From: Paenibacillus silagei
Lineage (GTDB): Bacteria; Bacillota; Bacilli; Paenibacillales; Paenibacillaceae
Reading direction: 5' to 3'
Length of the DNA stretch: 64,000 nucleotides
NCBI RefSeq assembly: GCF_017874735.1
Contig: NZ_JAGGLV010000013.1
Span: forward strand, 124,001 to 188,000
How positions within the stretch are numbered: the stretch's first letter is position 1; each line of letters begins with the position of its first letter. The position numbers were made by a program, and so were the translations under genes. Positions 1-8,316 of this stretch are shown piece by piece. The notes beneath the pieces are model-generated. The model saw only the letters and a program-made list of their open reading frames with translations, did no database searches and was not told the DNA's origin.

Positions 1-295
1 GGAGGATACCGTGCACCGGGTTGGAGATTTCTGGACCAACCGGATTGTGCCGCTCATCCGCAAGAAGGAGCGGGTTCTGATCTCGGCGCACGGCAACACG
101 CTGCGGGCCCTGATCAAGTATATGGAGGATATCGACGAGACCGCGCTGCTGGATCTCAATATCCCGACCGGCGTTCCGCTGGTCTACAAGCTCGACGACG
201 ATGTGAAGCCGATCAGCCGCTTCTACCTCGGTGAACCGGAAGAGGTGCAGCAGAAAGCCCGCGAGGTGGCGAATCAGAGTAAGGTTACGGAGTAA
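1..295 (+). CDS. gpmA: 2,3-bisphosphoglycerate-dependent phosphoglycerate mutase, C-terminal part
   Basis: The open frame runs in from the left edge (codons in phase from base 2) and ends at TAA 293-295, so only about the last 97 residues are present. They carry the histidine-phosphatase signature SAHGNTLRAL, whose His is the second catalytic histidine of cofactor-dependent phosphoglycerate mutases. It is followed by the DLNIPTGVPLVYKL stretch typical of GpmA C-termini. The enzyme interconverts 2- and 3-phosphoglycerate in glycolysis in the cytoplasm. The GTG at 11 is internal and not a start. The family assignment is firm; the N-terminal half with the phospho-accepting His lies outside the window. 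Confidence 0.93.
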   Translation, partial: EDTVHRVGDFWTNRIVPLIRKKERVLISAHGNTLRALIKYMEDIDETALLDLNIPTGVPLVYKLDDDVKPISRFYLGEPEEVQQKAREVANQSKVTE

Positions 296-382
296 CCGGA
301 GCGGCGCTGTGCCCAGCTTAGCATTGATTATGTGCTCGTGATGAATATTCCTGTTGCCAGTGAGCTGGAGGATGGAAGCAGT

Positions 383-475
383 ATGCGTGATCTGATTAGA
401 GCGTTATTCACCTGTGTGATATGGACAGCCTACTTCCGGAAATCGGAGCGCGTAAGATACACCTTTATCCGGTAA
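383..475 (+). CDS. possible 30-residue peptide in the 296-530 gap
   Basis: The 350-base gap after gpmA holds no recognisable gene. One short frame opens with ATG at 383, has GGAGG about 10 nt upstream (368-372), and encodes 30 residues with a hydrophobic middle (ALFTCVIWTAYF) and a basic tail. I do not recognise it. The ribosome site and amphipathic composition are the only support, and chance is a reasonable explanation. Confidence 0.18.
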   Translation: MRDLIRALFTCVIWTAYFRKSERVRYTFIR

Positions 476-530
476 AAAAGCCTGGCGAACGCAACCTATG
501 CGCTAATCCGGAAGCTTCATTTAGAGTTCA

Positions 531-579
531 AAAAAACCCGTCCAAGGTACACAAATTCGTGTCCTTAGGCGGGTTTTGT
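531..579 (-). terminator. rho-independent terminator after psd
   Basis: AACCCG (about 535-540) pairs with CGGGTT, followed by an imperfect inner stem (TCCAAGG with CCTTAGG, ACAC with GTGT). On the minus strand the hairpin is followed by a run of T (A run at 531-536), fitting termination of psd. The plus strand also has TTTT, so it may work both ways. Confidence 0.7.
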
Positions 580-648
580 GCTGTGCGGAAAGTGTAATCC
601 TGTCCTATTATCAGTTGTGACGTTCGTGCAGGATCAGGTCCGGCAGAA

Positions 649-1440
649 CTAGACCGGCCGCCGCATCTCTCCCAGCAGCTCGCCCATCTTCACCTTCGTA
701 TCCGGGGCCAGCCCGGGGCGCGGGGTGAAGGTGCCGCTCTCCATCAGCAGGACTACCGTGGAACCGAATTCGAAATATGCCAGGTCGTCGCCGCGCTGCC
801 ATTCTCTGGCTGCCTCATCGGTGTAGCGGATACTGCTCACATTCATTGCGCCTACCTTGACCACGGCGGTCTCGCCATAGCTGCCGGCTATATAAGTAAT
901 CAGCCGTTCGTTACGGCTCAGGACACTCTTCATATGGCGCATGCCGAAATCATTCACGGGGTAAGCCCGTCCGCGGATATAATCGCTCTCCCTCAGCTGT
1001 CCGGTTAACGGGGAGTGAATCCGGTGATAATCGGTAGGGCTTAAGTAGAGAACGAAATAATAGCCTTTCTTGTACAGTTCGAGGTGTGGCGAGTGATTAA
1101 GCAAATCCTCCAGCGTATAATCCTGCCCCTTCACATTCATTATCGTGCCGCAGTTGATTTCGCCCATTGCCGTAATCATCGCATCTACAGGACTGGCTAC
1201 GGCATGCTCACCGCTGGCCACCGGGCGCATTCCCGGCTTCAGGCGGCGGCTGAAGAATTCATTCAGTGTACGGTATTCTCCGGCAGCCTTCTCCGCCTCG
1301 GCGGCAGGAATCTGATAGGAACGAATAAATACCGGAATCATAAGGCGGCTGAGTCTGCTGTGGGATAAAGCCCCCATCAACCTGGAAAGCCATCTGTGCG
1401 AGGATAGCTCGGTCATCAGCCGCAGCAATTGTTTAACCAT
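649..1440 (-). CDS. psd: phosphatidylserine decarboxylase proenzyme
   Basis: Membrane-associated pyruvoyl enzyme that converts phosphatidylserine to phosphatidylethanolamine. The C-terminal FGST tetrapeptide (in YFEFGSTVVLL) matches the LGST/FGST autocleavage site whose Ser becomes the pyruvoyl group. Upstream are conserved ASPVDA and YHRIHSP segments, the latter carrying catalytic-type histidines. At about 263 residues it matches the short bacterial Psd class. Two ATGs lie close together; AAGGGAG directly abuts the first (1446) but sits 6 nt before the second (1440), so 1440 is preferred. It ends at a terminator near 531-579. The yheC-like gene lies 90 nt upstream on the same strand, so co-transcription is possible. 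Confidence 0.93.
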   Translation of the reverse strand: MVKQLLRLMTELSSHRWLSRLMGALSHSRLSRLMIPVFIRSYQIPAAEAEKAAGEYRTLNEFFSRRLKPGMRPVASGEHAVASPVDAMITAMGEINCGTIMNVKGQDYTLEDLLNHSPHLELYKKGYYFVLYLSPTDYHRIHSPLTGQLRESDYIRGRAYPVNDFGMRHMKSVLSRNERLITYIAGSYGETAVVKVGAMNVSSIRYTDEAAREWQRGDDLAYFEFGSTVVLLMESGTFTPRPGLAPDTKVKMGELLGEMRRPV

Positions 1441-1530
1441 GCCCATCTCCCTTCCATCATGCAGCAGTGTTATCCTGTGCCAAGGGACTCCACCCGCTCT
1501 GCATTATATTGACATAGAATAGGAGACAAA

Positions 1531-2628
1531 TCAATAAGAGTTCATTCTTAATGCTTCTTCGTACAGATATCTGGCATAGCCCATAGGCTGGCGGTAGCTG
1601 TCTTTCCATACCCCGCGCAGTCCGGCCTTCTGGAAGCCGTAACGCTGGTCGCGCCCGTTGCATTCAATGAAATACAGCTGTCCGTGCTTCGTGACACCGA
1701 TGTCCAGACCGATATCGGCCAGCCCCGGCAGACTCTTCTCCAGCTCACGGGCGAGGGCGAGACTGAGTGAGAGGACGGACATACGGATTCTGGCTGCCTC
1801 TTCTCCAGGGAATGCCTGCTCCAGGGCAAAAGAGGATTTCAGGGCTTCGCCTCCTCTGGCAATGTTCGATACAAAGCCGCCTGGAGCGGCGAGCTTGGCG
1901 AACAGGCCGGTGACCTGCCACGCTCCGCCCCAGCCCCGCTGTACCGTAACACGCAGGTCAAAGGGGCGTCCGTTAATCTCTGCCAGCGGAATCCGTTCCT
2001 GGACCAGATAGGGCACAGAAGAGAGCCGGGCGCGGAGGACACGGGGAAGGGCGTCCGGGTTAACGGATCTGCTAACCTTGCGTCTTGAGCCAGAGAGAGA
2101 GTAGCTCCAGAGCCAGCGCCCTTCGCCGCTGCGGGTGAGCCGCATCACGCCGTTACCCACGCTGCCCCGGCAAGGCTTGAGGATCAGATCCGGGTAGCGG
2201 TTCATCATCTCCCTCAGGCCGGAGAGTCCGCTTGCAGTGACCGGCAGATAAGCTTGCAGTTCGCGGCTGCGCTCCAGCAGGCCGTGAATCTGATCCTTGC
2301 CGTAGCGGTTGCAGCTGTTATAGACCTGAATTCCTTGCCGGAGCAGGCGCTCGACTCCAGTGCTGCGGGGATCATAGATTGCCCGGTTGTGGATGACCTC
2401 CGGCGTAGGGACGATTTGTCTGCGGTAGCCTTGCAGACCTTTCTTCATATAGACACTGCTGAAGCCGGACGCTACGTCGATGTCGGACAGCTTCACAAAG
2501 CAAGGGGTTAATCCGTATGCAGCGGCGGCCTCTTCATAGTTGGCCAGAGATTCCTGTCCGGTTTTTAACCGGGGAACGCCCCCGTGCATAGCGGCATTTA
2601 GCAGTATCCCAACGAGCTTTTGCCCCAT
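1531..2628 (-). CDS. YheC/YheD-family ATP-grasp protein (spore-coat associated)
   Basis: 365 residues. The N-terminus MGQKLVGILLNAAMH, the VYNSCNRYGKD segment and the C-terminal half with LKPCRGSVGNGV (phosphate-binding glycine loop), DLRVTVQR and FIECNGRDQRYGF are those of the YheC/YheD ATP-grasp family. That family is linked in Bacillus to the endospore coat, and its ligase substrate is not established. The start at 2628 is set by GGAGG 7 nt upstream; an earlier in-frame codon near 2685 has no ribosome site. It is divergent from the giant repeat-protein gene at 2849, and a sigma-E-like -10 lies upstream. This places a spore-envelope gene next to the glycosylation region. Confidence 0.85.
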   Translation of the reverse strand: MGQKLVGILLNAAMHGGVPRLKTGQESLANYEEAAAAYGLTPCFVKLSDIDVASGFSSVYMKKGLQGYRRQIVPTPEVIHNRAIYDPRSTGVERLLRQGIQVYNSCNRYGKDQIHGLLERSRELQAYLPVTASGLSGLREMMNRYPDLILKPCRGSVGNGVMRLTRSGEGRWLWSYSLSGSRRKVSRSVNPDALPRVLRARLSSVPYLVQERIPLAEINGRPFDLRVTVQRGWGGAWQVTGLFAKLAAPGGFVSNIARGGEALKSSFALEQAFPGEEAARIRMSVLSLSLALARELEKSLPGLADIGLDIGVTKHGQLYFIECNGRDQRYGFQKAGLRGVWKDSYRQPMGYARYLYEEALRMNSY

Positions 2629-2683
2629 GTTCGTTCCTCCTGTTATCTTGAAGTACTTCCCGGCTGTTTTTATGTCTCCTGTC

Positions 2684-2691
2684 ATTGTATG
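2684..2691 (-). promoter_or_regulatory. sigma-E-like -10 element upstream of the YheC/D gene
   Basis: On the minus strand this reads CATACAAT, matching the sigma-E -10 consensus CATACANT. No clear -35 (ATA-type) is seen at the right distance, so this is a half-site only. It lies 56 nt before the start codon. Confidence 0.3.
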
Positions 2692-2848
2692 TATGTACGT
2701 GCCCGTAAGGGTTGGACGGATGCGCGGCGGCAGATGCCCTTTTTTGAAAGGAGAAGATTGGATTACCGGCTAGGGGAAGGGTGTCATCCGCCCATGCTGC
2801 TGCATATGATGCCTAGAAGATACAATAGATGGAAGGAGGAGACTGCTT

Positions 2849-5800
2849 GTGAAGAGTCCCAAACGAAAACAGCAGCGCAGTTCCAAAAGACCGCTCTATT
2901 ACGTGGATAATCCCGATACGACTGAACTTAGCATGTTGGACAGCAGTCCCAAAACACAAAAAAACCAGGAACTGGAATGGGTGGAAGTGGCAGAGGGGGA
3001 AGACCTTGCCCTGCAGGTGAGCGGGGTGGAGATGCTGGAAGTGACCGCGCCGCTCCAGCAGACTGTGCCTGCACCGGAGGGGAATCAGGGAACGGTGACG
3101 GAAGAGGAGCGCCAGCAGGAAGGCCCTGCTGCCCTGCTAGAAGCGGAGGTAACAGCTCCACCGGAAAAAGAACGCCTGCAGCCCGTATACACCGATGATC
3201 TGTCCGATGGCGCCGTCACCGGTGCCAAGATTGCTCCACGGACCATTGACGGGTCCAGGCTAAAGCATGGCATCATCGGCACACCCTGGCTGCAGGACTA
3301 TGCAGTGCAGAGCATCAACCTTGCGGACCGGGCGGTTACCTCCTCGAAGATAGCGCCGGAGTCCGTTACCGGTGAGCATCTGGCGGAGAGCAGTGTCAGC
3401 GGGGGCAAGCTGCTGGATCACTCCATCGGCGGCGAGAAGCTGAAGGATGGCAGCGTCGGTCCGGAGAAGCTGGCAGACCGGATGATCAGCGGAGGACATA
3501 TTGCCGATGGTGCCATCAGCAGCCGGCATCTCAGTGAGTTCATTATCACAGCGGAGCTGCTGGATGATGGGGCAGTGACTGGTGAGAAGATTCTCAGCAG
3601 CAGTATTGACAGCCGCCATCTCAGTAACGGCAGTATTGACCGCTCTAAGCTGGCTGACGAAGCGGTGTCCGCCGACAAAATTGCCGATGGCGAGATCAGC
3701 GGTGTCAAGCTGGGTGATGCAGTGATCGAGAGCCGTCATGTGGGGGAAGGCGTCATTACCGCGAGGCATCTGGCCCCGGGTGCCATTGGACGGGAACAGC
3801 TGGCGGCGCGCCTGATCGGCAAGGACCAGCTTCAGCCCGGTATTATTGAGAGCGGGCATCTCGCAGATGGGGCAACCGGGTCCCGGCAGATCGCGGCGAA
3901 AGCTATCCGCAGCCAGCACATTAACCCGGAGAGCATCCATGCCGACCATATTGCCGAAGGTGAAGTTGGCAGCCGTCATCTGGCGGACCGCAGCATTTCT
4001 TTTGTGAAGCTGGCGGACGGCGCGGTAGGAACTGCACAGCTGATAGAGCAGGCGGTCACCTCTTCCAAAATTGCGGATCAGAGCATTCTCGCCCATAAGC
4101 TGGCTGACGAAGCCGTGATGACGCGCCATATTGCGAAATCTGCCGTGCGCAGTGCGCAGATTGCCGCGCAGGCTGTCACTTCGGCTCATCTGCAGCGCGA
4201 AGCCGTGGATAATTCTCATCTGGCTGCAGAATCTGTAGGCTCTACCCAGCTGCAGGAGCATTCCGTCCTGACCGGCCATCTGGCCAAAGGGGCAGTTACG
4301 GAAGAACAACTGGGGTATGAATCCGTTACAGGAGAGCATATTAGCCCCCAGAGTATTACCGCAGCCAAGCTGGCGGACGGCAGCATCATTACCGCCAAGC
4401 TGGCCATGGGCGCGGTCGGGAGTACGATTCTGGCAAAAGAAGCGGTCAGCGGTGAGCATATTGCGGTCTGCGCCGTGGAGGAGAAGCACCTGGCGGATGG
4501 CAGCATCAGCGGGCGGGTGCTGCAGGAGGAGGCTGTAGACGCCAGTCATCTGGCATCCGGCGCCATCGAACGCCGGCATCTGGGAGACAGCAGTGTGACT
4601 TCATCCGCGCTGCAATCCGGTTCGGTAACGGCAGATAAGCTGTCCTCCGGTGCCGTCAAGGAGGCCCATCTCACTGCTGCGATTGTACAGCCACATCATT
4701 TGGCCGACTATGCCGTCACTTCGCTGAAGCTATCGCCGGAGAGTGTCTCAACGGATAAACTCGGTGATCTGGCCGTCACTTCAATTAAGCTGGCGGACGG
4801 CAGTGTAAGCGCGGAGAAGCTGGCATCCTCAGCAGTGCAGACTGAGCATCTGTCGGCAGGCGCGGTCGGCCCGGATTCGCTTAAGGATACGTCTGTGCAA
4901 GGCAGACATTTGGCGGCTGGCAGCGTGGGCGGAGCACATATCCGGCCGATGTCGATCGGCAACGGACATCTTATTCCAAGCTCTGTCTCATCGATCCAGA
5001 TTCAGGATGGCAGCATCAGCGGCACCAAGCTGGCCGAGGGGGCGGTAGCTTCCCGTCATCTCACTCCTGGCAGTGTAGGCGGAAGCGAGCTGGCTGAGGC
5101 CTCAGTGGAAGGGCGGCATCTCGCGGATGGTGGCATTAGCCTGGCGCATCTGGCAGATGAGGTCCGCAGTGCAGACCTGCTGCCCGACGGAAGCATTGGC
5201 GCAGAGAAGCTGGCAGCGGGTGCTGTAGAGTCGGTTCACTTGGCTGAAGCGAGTGTTCAGGCCGTTCATTTGGCGCAGGCAGCGGTGGAAGCCCGGCATA
5301 TCGGTGCCGGAGAGATTACGCTGGCCCATCTGGCCAAAGAGACACGCAGCGCGGATCTTCTGCCGGATGGCAGCATCGCAGGCAGCAAGCTGGGGGCAGG
5401 TGTGGTAGGGGCCTTCCATTTGGCTGCAGGCAGTGTGTATGGCGGCCACCTGGCTGCGGATGCAGTAAGCAGCCGGCATATACGCGCCGGCAGCATTCAG
5501 CTCAGTCATCTGGCTTCCGATACGCGGGGCGCGGACCTGCTGCCGGATGGCTGCATAGGCGGAAGTAAGCTGGCTGAAGGCGCAGTGGATTCGCAGCATC
5601 TCCAGCCGCAGAGTGTGGACGCAGAGCATCTTGCTGGCGGAGTAATTCAGGAGCGTCATCTCGGGGCGGGAATTATCCGCCTGACGCATTTGGCTGAGGA
5701 AACGAGGAGTGCGGAGCTGCTGCCGGATGGCAGTATAGGTGGAAGCAAGCTGGCTGAAGGCGCAGTGGATTCGCAGCATCTCCAGCCGCAGAGCGTGGAC

Positions 5801-7963
5801 GCAGAGCATCTTGCAGACAGAGTAATTCAGGAGCGTCATTTGGGCTCAGGGATTATCCGGCTGGCGCATCTGGCTGAGGAGACGAAGAGTGCGGACCTGC
5901 TGCCGGATGGCAGTATAGGTGGAAGCAAGCTGGCCGAAGGCGCAGTGGATTCGCAGCATCTTCAGCCGCAGAGCGTGGACGCAGAGCATCTTGCCGGTAG
6001 AGCTATCCAGGAGCATCACTTGGGCTCAGGAATTATCCGGCTGGCGCATCTCGCGGAGGAAACCAGAAGTGCAGAGCTGCTGCCGGATGGCAGTATAGGT
6101 GGAAGCAAGCTGGTTGAAGGCGCAGTGGGTTCGCAGCATCTCCAGCCGCAGAGCGTGAACGCAGAACATCTTGCAGGCGGAGTAATCCGGGATCGCCATT
6201 TGGGGCCGGGAATTATCCGGCTGGCGCATCTCGCGGAGGAAACTAGAAGTGCGGAGCTGCTGCCGGATGGCAGTATTAGTGGAAGCAAGCTGGCCGCGGG
6301 TTCTGTGGGCTCTATCCATTTGGCTTCCGGCAGCATCTACGGAGGTCACCTGGCGCCTGAAGCCGTGGATAGCTGTCATATCCGTCCCGGCAGCATCGGC
6401 CTGGAGCATCTGGCCCAGGATGCCCGGACCTCCGAGCTTTTGCAGGATGACAGTATTACAGGGGGGAAGATTGCTCCTCACAGCATTGGAACCAGGCATC
6501 TGGCGGAAGGGGCAGTGGGAAGCTCAGAGCTTCAGGATGAGGCGGTGGATGGTTCCAAAATCTCTTCCTTTGCCATTCAGTCCCGGCATCTGGAAGAAGA
6601 CAGCGTGCAGAGCTACCACATTGTTCAGAATGCGGTGAGCGGGGATCATCTGGCGCCTGATTCAGTGGATAGCAGCCATCTCCGCGCGGGCAGCATCCAG
6701 CGTGAGCATCTGGCCGAGAATACGCTGACCTCCGAGCTGCTGGGTGAGGGCAGCATAGACGGCAGTAAGCTGGCGCCAGGAGCGGTGGGCTCTAATCATC
6801 TGGCTCCGGGCAGTATCTACGGAGGCCATCTGGCTCCCGGAATCGTTGACGGACGCCATATCCGTCCTGGTAGTATAGGCCTCGAGCATCTGGCCGGGGA
6901 TGCGCTGACCTCCGAGCTGCTCCCGGACCATAGTGTTACCGGAGCAAAGCTTGCGCTTCACAGCGTCGGCACCGGGAATTTGGCTGAAGGTGCGGTAGGC
7001 AGCACTGAGCTGCAGGATGAGGCGGTGAAGGCTGCCAAAATCGCTTCCTTTGCCGTCCAGTCCCGGCATCTGGAAGAAGACAGCATCCAGAGTCATCATA
7101 TTGCTCAGGGTGTAGTGAACGGAGATCATCTGGCGCCTGATTCAGTGGATAGCAGCCATCTCCGCACGGGCAGCATCCGGCGTGAGCATCTGGCCGAGAA
7201 CACGCTGACCTCCGAGCTGCTGGGTGAGGGCAGCATAGACAGCAGCAAGCTGGCGCCAGGAGCGGTGGGGCCTAATCATCTGGCTCCGGGCAGCATTTAC
7301 GGCGGCCATCTGGCTCCCGGAATCGTTGACGGACGCCATATCCGTCCTGGTAGTATAGGCCTTGAGCATCTGGCCGGGGATGCGCTGACCTCCGAGCTGC
7401 TCCCGGACCATAGTGTGAACGGAGCGAAGCTTGCGATTCACAGCGTCGGCACCGGCCATCTGGCTGAAGGTGCGGTAGGCAGCACTGAACTGCAGGATGA
7501 GGCGGTGAAGGCTGCCAAAATCGCTCCCTTTGCCGTCCAGTCCCGGCATCTGGAAGAAGACAGTATCCAGAGCCATCATATTGCTCAGGGTGCAGTGAAC
7601 GGGGATCATCTGGCGCCCGGATCAGTCAATGCGGAGCATCTGTCCTTCCATCCGGTGCAGAGTGTCGGGAACCGCGAGGTTTTGCAGCAGTTCGGGATGA
7701 CGGCGTTCATGTTCAATGGTGAGGCGGAGAGTGTGGAGGTGACGGTTTCTTTTGACGAGAGCTTCGGCCATACCGGCTATGTGCTGGTTGCCATGGCTAA
7801 CCAGCCGTACTTCCATGCCTCGCTTAAGAACAGAACGGGCGGAGGAGCGACGATTGAGGTGGTACGGCTGCGCGAGACCCAGCATTTCTATGGCGTGCTG
7901 TCGTGGATTGCGCTCGGCACTCCGCTGGTCAAACCTGCTGTGGAGCATCGTGCTTTTGATTGA
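2849..7963 (+). CDS. giant decapeptide-repeat protein with WIAG-like C-terminal domain, probable spore-surface protein
   Basis: 1704 residues, GTG start at 2849 with GGAAGGAGGA 8 nt upstream. Residues 1-120 are hydrophilic and acidic with a basic start, with no signal peptide. Residues about 121-1600 are roughly 148 uninterrupted decapeptides of the form [AS]-[VI]-x-x-x-[HK]-[LI]-[AQ]-x-[DEG], in strict 30-bp phase and very rich in His-Leu pairs. This regular pattern suggests a beta-solenoid or fibre; related VTSAKLADGA-type repeats occur in phage tail fibres. The last 100 residues lack repeats and end in SWIALGTPL, resembling proteins annotated with a WIAG-tail and the W-[LI]-A-[IL]-G ending of H-type lectin folds. 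It is divergent from a spore-coat-type gene and followed by glycosyltransferases, suggesting a heavily Ser/Thr-decorated surface protein. Absence of a secretion signal fits assembly from the mother cell. The function is inferred. Confidence 0.85.
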   Translation: MKSPKRKQQRSSKRPLYYVDNPDTTELSMLDSSPKTQKNQELEWVEVAEGEDLALQVSGVEMLEVTAPLQQTVPAPEGNQGTVTEEERQQEGPAALLEAEVTAPPEKERLQPVYTDDLSDGAVTGAKIAPRTIDGSRLKHGIIGTPWLQDYAVQSINLADRAVTSSKIAPESVTGEHLAESSVSGGKLLDHSIGGEKLKDGSVGPEKLADRMISGGHIADGAISSRHLSEFIITAELLDDGAVTGEKILSSSIDSRHLSNGSIDRSKLADEAVSADKIADGEISGVKLGDAVIESRHVGEGVITARHLAPGAIGREQLAARLIGKDQLQPGIIESGHLADGATGSRQIAAKAIRSQHINPESIHADHIAEGEVGSRHLADRSISFVKLADGAVGTAQLIEQAVTSSKIADQSILAHKLADEAVMTRHIAKSAVRSAQIAAQAVTSAHLQREAVDNSHLAAESVGSTQLQEHSVLTGHLAKGAVTEEQLGYESVTGEHISPQSITAAKLADGSIITAKLAMGAVGSTILAKEAVSGEHIAVCAVEEKHLADGSISGRVLQEEAVDASHLASGAIERRHLGDSSVTSSALQSGSVTADKLSSGAVKEAHLTAAIVQPHHLADYAVTSLKLSPESVSTDKLGDLAVTSIKLADGSVSAEKLASSAVQTEHLSAGAVGPDSLKDTSVQGRHLAAGSVGGAHIRPMSIGNGHLIPSSVSSIQIQDGSISGTKLAEGAVASRHLTPGSVGGSELAEASVEGRHLADGGISLAHLADEVRSADLLPDGSIGAEKLAAGAVESVHLAEASVQAVHLAQAAVEARHIGAGEITLAHLAKETRSADLLPDGSIAGSKLGAGVVGAFHLAAGSVYGGHLAADAVSSRHIRAGSIQLSHLASDTRGADLLPDGCIGGSKLAEGAVDSQHLQPQSVDAEHLAGGVIQERHLGAGIIRLTHLAEETRSAELLPDGSIGGSKLAEGAVDSQHLQPQSVDAEHLADRVIQERHLGSGIIRLAHLAEETKSADLLPDGSIGGSKLAEGAVDSQHLQPQSVDAEHLAGRAIQEHHLGSGIIRLAHLAEETRSAELLPDGSIGGSKLVEGAVGSQHLQPQSVNAEHLAGGVIRDRHLGPGIIRLAHLAEETRSAELLPDGSISGSKLAAGSVGSIHLASGSIYGGHLAPEAVDSCHIRPGSIGLEHLAQDARTSELLQDDSITGGKIAPHSIGTRHLAEGAVGSSELQDEAVDGSKISSFAIQSRHLEEDSVQSYHIVQNAVSGDHLAPDSVDSSHLRAGSIQREHLAENTLTSELLGEGSIDGSKLAPGAVGSNHLAPGSIYGGHLAPGIVDGRHIRPGSIGLEHLAGDALTSELLPDHSVTGAKLALHSVGTGNLAEGAVGSTELQDEAVKAAKIASFAVQSRHLEEDSIQSHHIAQGVVNGDHLAPDSVDSSHLRTGSIRREHLAENTLTSELLGEGSIDSSKLAPGAVGPNHLAPGSIYGGHLAPGIVDGRHIRPGSIGLEHLAGDALTSELLPDHSVNGAKLAIHSVGTGHLAEGAVGSTELQDEAVKAAKIAPFAVQSRHLEEDSIQSHHIAQGAVNGDHLAPGSVNAEHLSFHPVQSVGNREVLQQFGMTAFMFNGEAESVEVTVSFDESFGHTGYVLVAMANQPYFHASLKNRTGGGATIEVVRLRETQHFYGVLSWIALGTPLVKPAVEHRAFD
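3211..7650 (+). repeat. in-frame 30-bp tandem repeat array with nested 180-bp and 480-bp higher-order repeats
   Basis: About 148 copies of a 30-bp unit, each one decapeptide, without phase loss. Recent duplications are visible. A 180-bp block recurs at 5581, 5761, 5941 and 6121, and a 480-bp block at 6661 and 7141 is almost identical; a more diverged relative precedes it. All periods are multiples of 30 bp, so expansion or contraction keeps frame. Confidence 0.95.
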
Positions 7964-7989
7964 TTGAGGGCAGAATAGATTGTACATGA

Positions 7990-8014
7990 GGCGCAGCCGT
8001 GGGTTGCGCCTTTT
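7990..8014 (+). terminator. terminator of the repeat-protein gene
   Basis: GGCGCA (7990-7995) pairs with TGCGCC (8005-8010), followed by TTTT. It lies 27 nt past the stop codon. The following 300 bases to 8310 hold no convincing gene apart from a promoter candidate. Confidence 0.75.
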
Positions 8015-8239
8015 GTGCATGATTACGCCAGCATTTATAGGCTTCACGCTATTCATTTCTGCTAATTGTACAAGCAGGGAGGCCGGGAGAAGTGTTGTAG
8101 CTGCTTTAATATACTCCTGTTGCTGATGATCGGAAGTGTGCCTCCTCCTGTAAGCGCTCTCCTGTGGTGGCCTATTGCCGGGTGGAGGCGCATAGCGGCA
8201 TTTGTCCAATTATCTGCGCTCAGGGAGACACTTGCCGTT

Positions 8240-8266
8240 ACCGGGGGTGGCGGGATACATAGACTA
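8240..8266 (+). promoter_or_regulatory. sigma-K-like promoter for the GT2 operon
   Basis: AC at 8240-8241, a 16-nt spacer, then CATAGACTA at 8258-8266. This is an exact fit to the mother-cell sigma-K pattern (AC ... CATANNNTA). It lies 50 nt before the first glycosyltransferase start. The motif is short, so the position in front of the operon is the main extra support. Confidence 0.5.
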
Positions 8267-8316
8267 TGGTGTAACCCTCAGCCCGGGAGCAGCTCTGTGA
8301 AGGAAGGTGGATGAGC

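Noticed and set aside
3260..7609. Several long minus-strand frames opposite the giant repeat protein
   Set aside because: They mirror the 30-bp repeat and lack ribosome sites; coding bias fits the plus strand.
8066..8314. 82-residue frame before the GT2 operon
   Set aside because: Poor ribosome context, and the sigma-K-like promoter and the GT2 ribosome site lie inside it.
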